A stretch of DNA of 64,000 nucleotides, taken from contig JAGRIE010000012.1 in the NCBI GenBank assembly GCA_020443425.1, positions 1-64,000 on the forward strand, read 5' to 3'. The number at the start of each line of letters is the position of its first letter. The first letter of the stretch is position 1. The DNA is from Halioglobus sp. (lineage in GTDB: Bacteria > Pseudomonadota > Gammaproteobacteria > Pseudomonadales > Halieaceae). Below are positions 8,800 to 17,880 of the stretch, one piece after another. Under the pieces are notes generated by a model. That model was not told where the DNA came from. It saw only the letters and a list, made by a program, of their open reading frames with translations, and did no database searches. A program made the translations under genes and the position numbers.

Positions 8800-11223
8800 A
8801 TGAGTGAGCCGCAAGATTCGACTGAAATAGAAGTGGAGCCCGCACAGGAGACGCAGCAAACCCCGGCTGTGGCGGATGATGTGCTGCCCGATACCCTGTA
8901 CCTGATTCCGGTACCGCATCGACCGTTTTTCCCGGGGCAGGTGCAGCCGATCGGAATCAACCCGGTGGAGTGGCAGAGCACACTGGAGGCCCTGCAGCGG
9001 GAGGGCCACGGCCTCATCGGCTTATCCTATGTGGATGTCGCGGATTCGCGGAGTGCAGAGTCGCGCCAGTTCCCGGAAATCGGCTGTGCCGTGCGCCTGC
9101 ACCGCACACCCATGACCGCGGACCAGACGGGGCATTTCCTGGCGCAGGGCATCAAGCGCTTCCGCATTGTGCGCTGGCTGAATGACAAGCCGCCCTATCT
9201 GGTGCAGGTCGAGTACCCGCGCAGCCAGGGTGATCGCGACGACGATGAAATCAAGGCCTACGCCATGGCCCTGATCAAGCAGATCCGCGAGTTGCTGCCG
9301 CTCAATCCGCTGTACAGCGAGGAGCTGAAACAGTACCTGGCCAATTTCAGTCCCCGCCAGCCAAGCCAACTGGCCGACTTCTCGGCCGCCCTGACCACGG
9401 CCAAGGGCGAGCAGTTGCAGGAAATCCTCGATACGCTGCCGCTGCGCTCCCGTATGGAGAAAGTGCTGACCCTGTTGCGCAAGGAGCGCGAGGTGGCGGA
9501 GTTGCAGGGCCAGATCACCAGCCAGGTCAATGAAAAGGTCTCGGCGCAGCAGCGCGAGTTTTTCCTGCGTGAACAGCTGAAAATCATCCAGAAAGAACTG
9601 GGTATCTCCAAGGACGACCGCACTTCGGATGTCGAGATGTTCGAGGACCGGATCAAGGACCTGGTAATGCCGGACGCCGCTGCCAAGCGTATCAGCGAGG
9701 AGATGCACAAGCTCTCGGTGCTGGAGACGGGCTCAGCGGAGTACGGGGTCACCCGCAACTACCTCGACTGGGCGACCAGCGTGCCCTGGGGCGTGTTGTC
9801 GGATGACAACCTGGACCTGGCGCACGCGCGCACCGTGCTCGACGAGCACCACGAGGGCCTGGAGGACGTCAAGGACCGCATTCTGGAATTCCTCGCCGTC
9901 GGCGCCTTCAAGGGCGAGATCGCCGGTTCCATCCTGCTGCTGGTGGGGCCGCCCGGGGTGGGAAAAACCAGCATCGGGCAGTCGGTGGCCGCAGCGCTGG
10001 GCCGCAAGTTCTACCGCTTCAGTCTCGGGGGTATGCGCGATGAGGCGGAGATCAAGGGGCACAGGCGAACCTATATCGGCGCCATGCCGGGCAAGTTTGT
10101 GCAGGCGCTGAAAGAGGTCGAGGTCGCCAACCCCGTGATCATGCTGGACGAAATCGACAAGATCGGGGCGTCCTACCAGGGCGACCCCGCCTCGGCGCTG
10201 CTGGAGGTGCTGGACCCGGAGCAGAACGGAGAGTTCCTGGATCACTATCTCGATCTTCGCGTCGACCTGTCCAAAGTGCTGTTCGTGTGTACAGCCAACC
10301 AGCTCGACACCATCCCGGGGCCGCTGCTGGACCGGATGGAGACACTGCGCCTGTCCGGCTATGTGGCCGAGGAAAAACTGCATATCGCGAAAAATCACCT
10401 GTGGCCAAAGCAGTTGCGACGCCACGGCCTGAAGGATGACCAGCTCAGGATCAACGACGCCGGCCTGAAGTATGTGATCGACTCCTACTGTCGCGAGGCC
10501 GGCGTCAGGAACCTGGAGAAGCAGATTGCGCGCATCATGCGCAAATCGATTGTGCGGTTGCTGGATGAGAAAACAAAGAAACTGCGTGTCGGCAAGAAGG
10601 ATATCGAGGTACTGCTGGGCAAGCCGCCGTTCCAGGCCGAGCGGCCGCTGCGAGGTGTCGGTGTGGTCACCGGTCTTGCCTGGACGGCCATGGGCGGTGC
10701 GACACTGCCGATCGAGTCCTCCCAGGTGCACACGCTCAATCGCGGCTTCAAACTCACGGGCCGACTGGGCGATGTGATGAAGGAGTCAGCCGAGATCGCC
10801 TACAGTTATGTGGTCGCCCACCTGAAGGACTACAACTGCGACCAGGACTTCTTCGATATGAGTATGGTGCACCTGCATGTGCCCGAGGGCGCCACGCCCA
10901 AGGACGGCCCCAGTGCGGGTGTCACGATGGCGACCTCGCTGGTGTCACTGGCCCGCCGCGAGCGCATCAAACGCCCGCTGGCCATGACCGGCGAGTTGAC
11001 GCTGACCGGGCAGGTCCTGCCGGTGGGCGGGATACGCGAGAAGGTGATTGCCGCGCGGCGCAGCAAGATCATGGAGTTGATCCTGCCGTTTGCCAACCGC
11101 CGCGATTTCGAAGAGTTGCCGGACTATCTGCGCGAGGGTATCAATGTGCACTTTGCGCGAAACTTCCGCGAGGTGTTCGAGTTTGTATTTGACGATCATC
11201 GGGCGGATGAGTCGTTGCATTGA
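8800..11223 (+). CDS. lon: ATP-dependent Lon-family protease (variant N-terminus)
   Basis: Cytosolic AAA+ serine protease that degrades misfolded and regulatory proteins. The 807 residues hold an N-terminal substrate domain (about 30-240), a coiled coil (about 220-270), the AAA+ module with Walker A GPPGVGKT at 383-390 and Walker B VIMLDEIDK, and a LonA proteolytic domain with catalytic Ser705 (KDGPSAG) and Lys748 (IREKVIAARR), 43 residues apart as in E. coli. The beginning LYLIPVPHRPFFPGQVQPI differs from the canonical LPLRDVVVFPHMVIPL; this form resembles the second Lon of pseudomonads. It is not in a clpX-lon-hupB context, which also suggests a paralogue. It is monocistronic with its own promoter, convergent to cmoB with 8 bp between. 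Confidence 0.93.
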   Translation: MSEPQDSTEIEVEPAQETQQTPAVADDVLPDTLYLIPVPHRPFFPGQVQPIGINPVEWQSTLEALQREGHGLIGLSYVDVADSRSAESRQFPEIGCAVRLHRTPMTADQTGHFLAQGIKRFRIVRWLNDKPPYLVQVEYPRSQGDRDDDEIKAYAMALIKQIRELLPLNPLYSEELKQYLANFSPRQPSQLADFSAALTTAKGEQLQEILDTLPLRSRMEKVLTLLRKEREVAELQGQITSQVNEKVSAQQREFFLREQLKIIQKELGISKDDRTSDVEMFEDRIKDLVMPDAAAKRISEEMHKLSVLETGSAEYGVTRNYLDWATSVPWGVLSDDNLDLAHARTVLDEHHEGLEDVKDRILEFLAVGAFKGEIAGSILLLVGPPGVGKTSIGQSVAAALGRKFYRFSLGGMRDEAEIKGHRRTYIGAMPGKFVQALKEVEVANPVIMLDEIDKIGASYQGDPASALLEVLDPEQNGEFLDHYLDLRVDLSKVLFVCTANQLDTIPGPLLDRMETLRLSGYVAEEKLHIAKNHLWPKQLRRHGLKDDQLRINDAGLKYVIDSYCREAGVRNLEKQIARIMRKSIVRLLDEKTKKLRVGKKDIEVLLGKPPFQAERPLRGVGVVTGLAWTAMGGATLPIESSQVHTLNRGFKLTGRLGDVMKESAEIAYSYVVAHLKDYNCDQDFFDMSMVHLHVPEGATPKDGPSAGVTMATSLVSLARRERIKRPLAMTGELTLTGQVLPVGGIREKVIAARRSKIMELILPFANRRDFEELPDYLREGINVHFARNFREVFEFVFDDHRADESLH

Positions 11224-11231
11224 TGGCTGTT

Positions 11232-12224
11232 CTAAACAGGCGGTTCCCAATTCCCGGGAAGCCGTGCGGTCACGATTGCCCGTCGCGGCGCCGGATAGCC
11301 CTCGATGGTTTTGCCAGCGTCGTCCGGGTCGAGAAAATTGGCGAGCGAATGAAAGGTCATCCAGTCGGTGGAGCGCTGCTCCTGTGTGGTGGTCACGCAG
11401 ACATCCACCAACTGTGTATCGACAAACCCCAGCTTGCGCAGCCAACTTAACAGGGTTGCCGCGCTGGGCAGGAACCAGACATTGCCCATGCGGGCGTAGC
11501 GGCCCTCCGGCAGCAGGGTCTCCCCCAGTGCGCCCTCAATGACGAGGGTCTCCAGCACCAGCTGGCCGCCCGGCCGCAGGCAGTGTTTGAGTTCCTGTAA
11601 ATGATCCAGTGGTGAGCGCCGGTGATAGAGCACACCCATCGAGAACACGGTGTCAAAGGCCTGCAGTTGCGGCGGTACCTGCTCCATCGGGAGCGGCAGG
11701 ACCCAGATATTGTCCTGCTGCAAATACCGTTGCAGCGCCCAGAACTGCACGACGAACAGCGGGGTGGGATCGATGCCGATGACCTCGGCGGCGCCGTCAC
11801 CGAGCATGCGCCAGCAGTGGTAGCCGCTGCCGCAGCCGACGTCCAGCACGCGGCGACCCTGCAGGGGGTCGATCGCCGTGTGCAGCCGCTCCCACTTCCA
11901 GTCTGAGCGCCACTCGGTGTCGATGTGGACGCCAAACAGCTCGAACGGACCCTTGCGCCACGGGTGCAGTTGGCGCAGCGCGCTGTGCAGTTGCGCAGCA
12001 ATTGCGGTGGGCAGTGGTTCCCCGGTGCTGGCGCCGACACGGGCGGTATTGAGATGGATGGCATCCGGCTGCAGTTCCGGCAGTGCCTGTAGCGCTGCCA
12101 GCCAGCGCGGCAGGTCTCCGTAGCGCTGCTGGCTCAGGCCACTGGCGACCTGCTGCTGTAACTGTTGCGCCCAGCGATCCAGTTCGCCGCCGGTCCAGCG
12201 GTCGATCAAGGGTTGGTAATCCAT
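11232..12224 (-). CDS. cmoB: tRNA U34 carboxymethyltransferase CmoB
   Basis: Uses carboxy-S-adenosylmethionine made by CmoA to convert 5-hydroxyuridine to 5-carboxymethoxyuridine at tRNA wobble position 34. The 330 residues contain the Rossmann methyltransferase core (VLDVGCGSGYHCWRMLG near 127, then IGIDP) and the conserved WRKGPFELFGVHIDTEWRS segment that contacts the cofactor. A frame continues 15 codons upstream, but the ATG at 12224 shares its A with the cmoA TAA stop (TAATG), which is the likely coupled start and gives the usual length. Convergent to lon. Confidence 0.96.
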   Translation of the reverse strand: MDYQPLIDRWTGGELDRWAQQLQQQVASGLSQQRYGDLPRWLAALQALPELQPDAIHLNTARVGASTGEPLPTAIAAQLHSALRQLHPWRKGPFELFGVHIDTEWRSDWKWERLHTAIDPLQGRRVLDVGCGSGYHCWRMLGDGAAEVIGIDPTPLFVVQFWALQRYLQQDNIWVLPLPMEQVPPQLQAFDTVFSMGVLYHRRSPLDHLQELKHCLRPGGQLVLETLVIEGALGETLLPEGRYARMGNVWFLPSAATLLSWLRKLGFVDTQLVDVCVTTTQEQRSTDWMTFHSLANFLDPDDAGKTIEGYPAPRRAIVTARLPGNWEPPV

Positions 12225-12955
12225 TATTTCAGCGCGATCAGCGAGGCAAAATTGAAGCACTGGAACCACACATCGCAGCCGGTGAAACCGGCGCTGGCAA
12301 TGCGCTGCTTGTGCTGCGCGAGCGTCTCCGGCACCAGCACAGTCTCCAGCGCGCTGCGCTTGCGGGCGACTTCCATATCGCTGTAGCCATTGGCGCGCTT
12401 GAACTGGTGGTGCAGCTCTATATTCAACGCGTCCAGGTGCGGGTCCTCGAAAGTCACTTTCTCCGACAGTACCATGATGCCGCCCGGCAGCAGCCCCCGG
12501 TAGATGCGGGCGACGACCTCGTCGCGCTGCTCCCTGGGAATGAACTGCAGCGTGAAGTTGAGCACCACGACCGAGGCGTTTGCAATGGCGACATCCTCCA
12601 GGTCTGCCAGGATGAGGTCCACGGGGGTGTCGTGGGTGTCGGACTCGATAACACTCTTGCAGCGATCCAGCATGGCGCTGGAGTTGTCGACACTGATGAT
12701 ACGGCAGCCGGGGGCCCGGATATTCTGGCGCATGGCGAGTGTGGAGGCGCCCAGCGAGCAGCCGAGGTCGTACACAGCGCTGCCCTCGACGGCATAGCGC
12801 CCGGCCAGCAGGCCGGTCATCGAAACAATGGTGGGATAACCGGGTACGGAGCGCTTGATCATATCCGGGAACACGCGCGCGACGCTGTCATCGAACGTGA
12901 ACAGGCCGTGTTCGGACAGCGGGTCGGCGAAGAGTGTATCGCGGGGATCGTTCAC
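12224..12955 (-). CDS. cmoA: Carboxy-S-adenosyl-L-methionine synthase CmoA
   Basis: Makes carboxy-SAM from SAM and prephenate for CmoB. The 243 residues match the family length; the SAM site VYDLGCSLGASTLAMRQ lies near 62 and the conserved LNFTLQFIPREQRD near 130. The N-terminal FDDSVARVFPDMIKRSVPGY motif is diagnostic. First gene of the cmoAB operon, with a promoter candidate 60 bp upstream; cmoB follows with a 1-base stop/start overlap. Confidence 0.97.
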   Translation of the reverse strand: MNDPRDTLFADPLSEHGLFTFDDSVARVFPDMIKRSVPGYPTIVSMTGLLAGRYAVEGSAVYDLGCSLGASTLAMRQNIRAPGCRIISVDNSSAMLDRCKSVIESDTHDTPVDLILADLEDVAIANASVVVLNFTLQFIPREQRDEVVARIYRGLLPGGIMVLSEKVTFEDPHLDALNIELHHQFKRANGYSDMEVARKRSALETVLVPETLAQHKQRIASAGFTGCDVWFQCFNFASLIALK

Positions 12956-13012
12956 AGGGGTTTACGGGTCCGGAAATTGATCGTGACGTGCGGGTTTGCC
13001 TGAACGGCGGTA

Positions 13013-13021
13013 ATTCTAGCA
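13013..13021 (-). promoter_or_regulatory. Candidate extended -10 promoter of cmoAB
   Basis: On the minus strand TGC followed by TAGAAT and then TACCGCC, the same extended -10 plus GC-rich discriminator as before leuS. About 60 bp before the cmoA ATG. No clear -35 box. Confidence 0.45.
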
Positions 13022-13111
13022 TGAAAAGTTGAACCCGGATGCCAATCTGGCGCTGTATTACTGCCCACAGAGACGCCACAATGGGCCCAGACCGTGATAG
13101 CCGGAGCATGT

Positions 13112-13954
13112 ATGGCGAGTCAGTATGAGGGCTTTGTGACCGACCTGCGGCCACCGAAGTTGCGCCACAGCGTGATGGAGTTGGGTCGTGTGGTATTGGA
13201 AATGGGCAGCTCGGCGCTGCTCGGGCCGCTGTTCAAGGCTCTGCCCCGTGGTGATGGTCACACCATCATGACGATTCCGGGCTTCATGGGCGCCGATGGC
13301 TCGACCGCGCAGTTGCGGAAGTTCCTCAACAACCGCGGCTACCGTGCCATCCCCTGGGGGCTGGGACGCAATGCATCGCAGGTGCGATCGCGGCACCTCG
13401 ATGACTTCCTCGCACATCGCGCTGCTACCGAGGACGCGATCGCCGCGCGGGTGCAGGCCGAGTTCCAGGCCAGCGGGCGCAAGCTGACCCTGGTCGGCTG
13501 GAGTCTGGGGGGGCTGTACGCGGTGGCACTGGCGCACCGTTTTCCGCAGTGGATTCGCCAGGTGATGACCCTGGGTACCCCCTACGGCGACCCGCGCGGC
13601 ACCGCCCTGTACAGCGTGATGGGCAGCCTGTACGACAACGAGGTCGACGAGGACGCGCTGCGGCGCTGGGTCGATCACACCTACGCCGGCGGGGCGCTGA
13701 GCGTGCCGGTACTGGCGCTGTACAGCGAATCCGATGGCATTGTCGGCAGCGGAATCGCCCGCTGCCAGGGGGATCCGCAGTATGTGACGAATATGGCAGT
13801 GCTCGCCAGCCATGTCGGCTTCCCGTTCAACCCGCTGGTGTTCGCGCTGCTGGCGAACTACCTGGTGGAGCCGCACGAGCGCTGGGCGCTGTGCCGCAGT
13901 GAGCGTCTTCGCACCCTGGTGAAGGTTGAACCCGGCTGCTGGAACCGGCTGTGA
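13112..13954 (+). CDS. Alpha/beta hydrolase
   Basis: Cytosolic alpha/beta-hydrolase fold protein of 280 residues, function unknown. The nucleophile elbow is GWSLGG with Ser131; likely acid Asp in LYSESDGIV and His in LASHVGFPFN complete the triad. The oxyanion region is TIMTIPGFMGADGS. The LGTPYGDPRG stretch after the elbow resembles lipase/PHA-depolymerase-like hydrolases, so an esterase or lipase is plausible. A GTG lies six codons earlier (13094), but the ATG at 13112 has GGAG 5 bp upstream and is the better start. Runs divergent from cmoA and probably alone. Confidence 0.8.
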   Translation: MASQYEGFVTDLRPPKLRHSVMELGRVVLEMGSSALLGPLFKALPRGDGHTIMTIPGFMGADGSTAQLRKFLNNRGYRAIPWGLGRNASQVRSRHLDDFLAHRAATEDAIAARVQAEFQASGRKLTLVGWSLGGLYAVALAHRFPQWIRQVMTLGTPYGDPRGTALYSVMGSLYDNEVDEDALRRWVDHTYAGGALSVPVLALYSESDGIVGSGIARCQGDPQYVTNMAVLASHVGFPFNPLVFALLANYLVEPHERWALCRSERLRTLVKVEPGCWNRL

Positions 13955-14028
13955 GGTGACAGTTTTGCGGCCCCAACGGGGCGGGGCCTACCCTGCAGTA
14001 AGCCGCGTGGTATGCCGTGAAGAGAGAC

Positions 14029-14214
14029 TCAGTTGGCGCTGCGGATCAGCATTTTCTCTTCGGCGTTTGATTTGGTCCCGGTGCGCGCCCGCGGATTGAG
14101 TTCTGCAAAGTGCTCCGCCGGTTCGTCGTGGGATTTTGATGTGTGGTTGCGGCCATAGCGAATACTGCGCAAAAAATCCACCAGGCTGGTTTTGCCTTCA
14201 TCCAATCGTTTCAT
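14029..14214 (-). CDS. Small hypothetical protein (61 residues)
   Basis: Short, charged, soluble protein with no recognised domain: an N-terminal helix-like part (LVDFLRSIRYGRN) and a polar, Lys/Arg/Glu-rich tail (RARTGTKSNAEEK). The reason to believe in it is a strong ribosome binding site, GAGGAG 4 bp before the ATG, and its position alone in the 410-bp gap between two plus-strand genes. No homologue recognised. Confidence 0.55.
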   Translation of the reverse strand: MKRLDEGKTSLVDFLRSIRYGRNHTSKSHDEPAEHFAELNPRARTGTKSNAEEKMLIRSAN

Positions 14215-14332
14215 GGTCTCCTCTTTGCCCTGTCTGCAACAGACACTTCCAGTGTAGTTTGTCGGGCGGGCGCTGTGATGTAAAAAGTACCCGTCATAAG
14301 TGTGAATAATGTCCGCAGCCCCTGCGCTGGGC

Positions 14333-14338
14333 TATAAT
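14333..14338 (+). promoter_or_regulatory. Candidate -10 of the pepD operon
   Basis: A perfect TATAAT followed by TTCTCGCC, 27 bp before the pepD ATG. No good -35 at 16-18 bp. Confidence 0.45.
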
Positions 14339-14364
14339 TTCTCGCCTTTCGCTGGAGCGCCCGC

Positions 14365-15804
14365 ATGAAGCCGGATCATTATCCCGCCGACCCCGCCCAT
14401 CTGTGGCGGCATTTTTACGAGATCACACAGATTCCCAGACCCTCCCGCGAGGAGGCTGCCGTGCGCCAGTACATCATTGACCTGGCCGGGCAGGGCGGGC
14501 ACCGATGGCGCAGTGATGACGCCGGCAATACGGTGGTGTCCGTGGCGGCCACAGCCGGGCGGGAGGGGCGCGAGACGGTTATCATCCAGAATCATCTCGA
14601 TATGGTGACGGTGAAGAGCGCCGAAAAAGCGCATGATTTCAGCCGTGACCCGCTGCAACTGGCGGTTGAAGATGGTTGGTTGCGCGCCGACGGCACGACG
14701 CTGGGAGCGGATAACGGCGTCGGTTGTGCGGCCGCGCTGGCGCTGATGACCGACCCGGCGGTGGTACACCCGCCGCTGGAACTGCTGTTTACCGTGGACG
14801 AGGAAACCGGGCTGGGCGGGGCGCTGCGGCTGGATCCCGCGCTGCTGACCGGCACCCGTATGTTGAACCTGGATACGGAGGAGTGGGGGGAGCTGTATGT
14901 CGGCTGCACCGGCGGAGGCGGCTGGGAATTCCGCCGTCGCTTCGAGACGGCGCCTGCGCCGGTGGCGCAGCACTGGACACTGGCAGTGCAGGGGCTGGCA
15001 GGGGGGCATTCGGGTATCCAGATCCACCAGCAGCTGGGCAACGCGATCAAGCTGCTGGGGCAGTGCCTGCAGGGGCTGGCCGGCATCCAGATCGGGGCGC
15101 TGGAGGCCGGTGTGGCGCACAATGTCATCCCGCGAGAGGGTGCGATCAGTTTTGCCTGTCCGCCCGCTGTCGCAGCGCAGTTGCCGCAGCGCATAGCGGG
15201 TGTCAGGGAGCAGGCCCTGGGGTATCTGCCGGCGGCGGACGGGCAGCTGGCGTTCAGCCTGCAACCGGCGAACCTCGACCGTGTACTGGGTGTCGACGAC
15301 AGCGCGCAGTTGCTCGATCTGCTGGCAGTGTTCCCGCACGGTGTCCAGGCCTACAGCCTGGCGCTGGGCACGGAGCTGGCGGACCTGAGCATCAACCTGG
15401 CGGTCGCGAGACTGCGGGCCGGCGAGTTGGTGTTGGAGTCGAGCTACCGCTTTTTCAACAGCGCACAAAGCCTGCCCTTGCAGAACGCCGTTCTGGCGCT
15501 GGCCCGCGTCTACCGGCTGGCGGTGCAGGAGGTGGTCGGCTATCCCGGCTGGCAGCCCGACATGGACAGCGAACTGCTGGCGCGGGCGTGCACTTTGCAC
15601 CAGCAGTTGTTCGGCAGCGTGCCGGCGGTCAAGGCGATACACGCCGGGCTGGAGTGCGGTATATTGAAAGGCAAGAAGCCGGAACTGGATATCCTGTCTT
15701 TCGGCCCCACGATTCGGGGCGCCCACTCATCGACAGAGCGCCTGCAAATCAATACCGTAAAACCGTTCTGGCAGTTCCTCACCACGCTGCTGGCACAGCT
15801 GTAA
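14365..15804 (+). CDS. pepD: Aminoacyl-histidine dipeptidase / PepD-type M20 peptidase
   Basis: Cytosolic zinc dipeptidase of the M20 family, hydrolysing Xaa-His and other dipeptides. The 479 residues are near E. coli PepD length. Metal and catalytic residues are seen in order: His in IIQNHLDMV (near 75), Asp in TTLGADNGVG (near 115), Glu-Glu in FTVDEETGLGG (near 148), Asp in NLDTEEWGEL (near 172) and a C-terminal His in RGAHSSTERL (near 455). The dimerisation insert between them is complete. It begins 27 bp after a TATAAT box and is followed 16 bp later by an aminotransferase gene, likely an amino-acid recycling operon. Confidence 0.93.
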   Translation: MKPDHYPADPAHLWRHFYEITQIPRPSREEAAVRQYIIDLAGQGGHRWRSDDAGNTVVSVAATAGREGRETVIIQNHLDMVTVKSAEKAHDFSRDPLQLAVEDGWLRADGTTLGADNGVGCAAALALMTDPAVVHPPLELLFTVDEETGLGGALRLDPALLTGTRMLNLDTEEWGELYVGCTGGGGWEFRRRFETAPAPVAQHWTLAVQGLAGGHSGIQIHQQLGNAIKLLGQCLQGLAGIQIGALEAGVAHNVIPREGAISFACPPAVAAQLPQRIAGVREQALGYLPAADGQLAFSLQPANLDRVLGVDDSAQLLDLLAVFPHGVQAYSLALGTELADLSINLAVARLRAGELVLESSYRFFNSAQSLPLQNAVLALARVYRLAVQEVVGYPGWQPDMDSELLARACTLHQQLFGSVPAVKAIHAGLECGILKGKKPELDILSFGPTIRGAHSSTERLQINTVKPFWQFLTTLLAQL

Positions 15805-15820
15805 CTTTTGGAGAAACCCT

Positions 15821-17008
15821 ATGCTGCGATCGCTGCAACAACTTCCGGCTGACCCCATCCTCGGCCTCTCGGCTGCGTGTCGCGCGGACCCCAACCCCGG
15901 CAAGGTCGACCTCACTGTGGGCATCTATATGGACGAGGCGGGTGTCTGCCCCGTATTCGAGGCAATCCAGATGGCGCAGCGCGCGCTGGTGGAGGAGGAG
16001 GTCACCAAAGCCTACCTGCCGGCTGCCGGCGATGAGAGCTTCAACACCGGGCTGCAGCGACTGGTGCTGGGAGAGGGCAGTGCCGCCCTGCTGGAAGGGC
16101 GTGTGAGCAGTATCCAGACGCCCGGTGGATGCGGTGCGCTGCGGATCGGCGCGGAAATCGTGCACGCGGCGGCGCCAGATGCCCGGGTGTGGGTGTCCGA
16201 CCCCACCTGGCCGGTGCATATCCCGCTGCTGGGCAGCGTCGGCCTGGAATTCCGCACCTACAACTACTACGATCCCGCCACACACGGCGTCAATTTCGAC
16301 GCCATGGTGGAGGATCTGAAAAACGCGGTAGCCGGTGACGTGGTGCTGTTACACGGCTGCTGTCACAACCCCTGCGGGGCGGACCTGACGCTGCCGCAGT
16401 GGGGCGTGATTGCCGAGATGGCGGAGCGGCAGGGGTTCACCCCTTTTGTCGACTTCGCCTACCAGGGGCTGGGCGACGGTCTGGAAGAGGATGCCGCCGG
16501 CCTGCGGCTGCTGGTGTCGCGCTTGCCGGAAGTAATTGTGGCGGCTTCCTGCTCCAAGAACTTCGGTCTCTACCGCGAGCGTGTCGGGGCTGCCATTTTT
16601 GTCTGCAGCGATGCCGCCAATGCCCGCGCCATACTCAGCCAGTCGCAGGCGGCGGCGCGGCGGGTCTATTCCATGCCGCCGGCGCAGGGTGCCCTCCTCG
16701 CCGGCCGGGTACTGTCCGACGATCGTCTCGGGGCCATCTGGCGCACGGAACTGAGCGCCATGTGCCAGCGCATCAACGGCTTGCGCAGCGATCTGCGCCG
16801 GGCGCTGGAGGCGCAGTGCGGCGGCGATTTCGCATTCATCGAGCGCGAGAAGGGCATGTTCTCCTTCCTCGGCCTGAGCGCGGAGCAGGCGCAGCGCCTG
16901 CGCCATGAACACAGCGTCTATATGCTGGATTCCTCGCGCATCAATGTGGCGGGCGTGAACGCGCGCAATATCGGCTACATCGCCGAGTCAGTGGCAAAGG
17001 TGTTGTAG
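15821..17008 (+). CDS. Aromatic/aspartate aminotransferase (AspC/TyrB family)
   Basis: Class I PLP aminotransferase of 395 residues, subgroup Ia. The start (LQQLPADPILGLSAACRADPNPGKVDLTVG) is characteristic of AspC/TyrB. The Schiff-base lysine is Lys246 in ASCSKNFGLYRERVG, the HGCCHNPCGADL segment holds the PLP-ring Asn, and the substrate carboxylate Arg is in DSSRINVAGVN near 370. Expected role: transamination of aspartate, phenylalanine and tyrosine with 2-oxoglutarate; which one dominates cannot be told. GGAG lies 9 bp before the ATG, and the gene follows pepD by 16 bp. Together with the type Ic-like enzyme at 7326-8609 the window carries two unrelated aspartate-aminotransferase-type enzymes. 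Confidence 0.92.
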   Translation: MLRSLQQLPADPILGLSAACRADPNPGKVDLTVGIYMDEAGVCPVFEAIQMAQRALVEEEVTKAYLPAAGDESFNTGLQRLVLGEGSAALLEGRVSSIQTPGGCGALRIGAEIVHAAAPDARVWVSDPTWPVHIPLLGSVGLEFRTYNYYDPATHGVNFDAMVEDLKNAVAGDVVLLHGCCHNPCGADLTLPQWGVIAEMAERQGFTPFVDFAYQGLGDGLEEDAAGLRLLVSRLPEVIVAASCSKNFGLYRERVGAAIFVCSDAANARAILSQSQAAARRVYSMPPAQGALLAGRVLSDDRLGAIWRTELSAMCQRINGLRSDLRRALEAQCGGDFAFIEREKGMFSFLGLSAEQAQRLRHEHSVYMLDSSRINVAGVNARNIGYIAESVAKVL

Positions 17009-17019
17009 CGACTGCGCGC

Positions 17020-17757
17020 TCAGCCGGCAAACAGCTGTTTCAGGTAGTACTCCACCAGTGACGGTGGATAGCCGATGATCTCGACCAGACGCCGCTGGCA
17101 CTCGCGCTGGTCGGCGCCGCGTTCCCGCCACACGGGGACGCGCTTGATCATGGTCTCGACCATCTCCCGCGGCGTGATGATCCATGTGTCCTGATGTACC
17201 TCGCCGAAGGCGAAATCGGCCGGGCATTTTTCAATCGCCATCGGCTTCATGTAAAGGGCCAGTGTGAGTACCTGTTTGGCGCCCTTTTCCGCGATGTACT
17301 GCGTGAGGAACTGCAGTGTGCCGCCGCGGTCACCCAGGTCATCAATCACCAGTACTACCTCATCCTGTACCGGGATGGAGATATCGTGCTGTACCTGGGG
17401 GCTGTCGTGGCGCTCATTGGGCCCCTTGTACAGGGACACGCCAATGGTGCCGAACTCAATGCGCGCGGTGCCCGGCGGGCGCCCCTTGGACAGGTGGTCG
17501 TAGAGCAGGATGCCCGGCAGCATGCCGCCCATGGTGGCCATCAGTGCGCGCGTAATGGCCGACCCGCTGGTTGCCTGTGCCTGCTGGTAGCGGTGCACCT
17601 GCTGCGACAGCTCGAATACCGCCATCGACTCGACGGCATCCGGTACCAGCAGGAACGTGAGTTCGTCATCCGGCACCGCGACACCGTCGGGTGCTCTCCA
17701 GAAATCCAGGTCGATATCGCCGGGGCGGCAGTGAAGCTGTTGGTGGTAGCTGCTCAT
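17020..17757 (-). CDS. Phosphoribosyltransferase-like protein
   Basis: Type I phosphoribosyltransferase fold of about 245 residues. The PRPP loop is VVLVIDDLGDRGGTLQFL near residue 150, hydrophobic strand plus two acidic residues as in xanthine-guanine phosphoribosyltransferases. The N-terminal hundred residues (VPDDELTFLLVPDAVESM and a GSAITRALMATMGGMLPGILLYDHLSKGRPP segment) are an extension or alternative hood region compared with short purine PRTases. Probable role: purine salvage or a nucleotide-linked function; substrate unknown. The frame extends to 17829, but the ATG at 17757 has a GGAAA before it and avoids a Cys/Ala-rich unlikely leader. It is convergent to the aminotransferase gene with 11 bp between. 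Confidence 0.75.
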   Translation of the reverse strand: MSSYHQQLHCRPGDIDLDFWRAPDGVAVPDDELTFLLVPDAVESMAVFELSQQVHRYQQAQATSGSAITRALMATMGGMLPGILLYDHLSKGRPPGTARIEFGTIGVSLYKGPNERHDSPQVQHDISIPVQDEVVLVIDDLGDRGGTLQFLTQYIAEKGAKQVLTLALYMKPMAIEKCPADFAFGEVHQDTWIITPREMVETMIKRVPVWRERGADQRECQRRLVEIIGYPPSLVEYYLKQLFAG

Positions 17758-17880
17758 GAGGTTTCCGCTGCAGGTGTTTGCAGCCATTGTAGCGATATCC
17801 GTCGGCATCCGCACCGCCTGCACAGCCATCGCAGTCCGCGATCAGCGCAACCCGCTGCGCCCGGCAGGCCCCGCAGCGAG

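Noticed and set aside
14332-15726. 464-codon minus-strand frame opposite pepD
   Set aside because: Antisense shadow: low-complexity Arg/Gln/His-rich product, while pepD has all metal-binding motifs.
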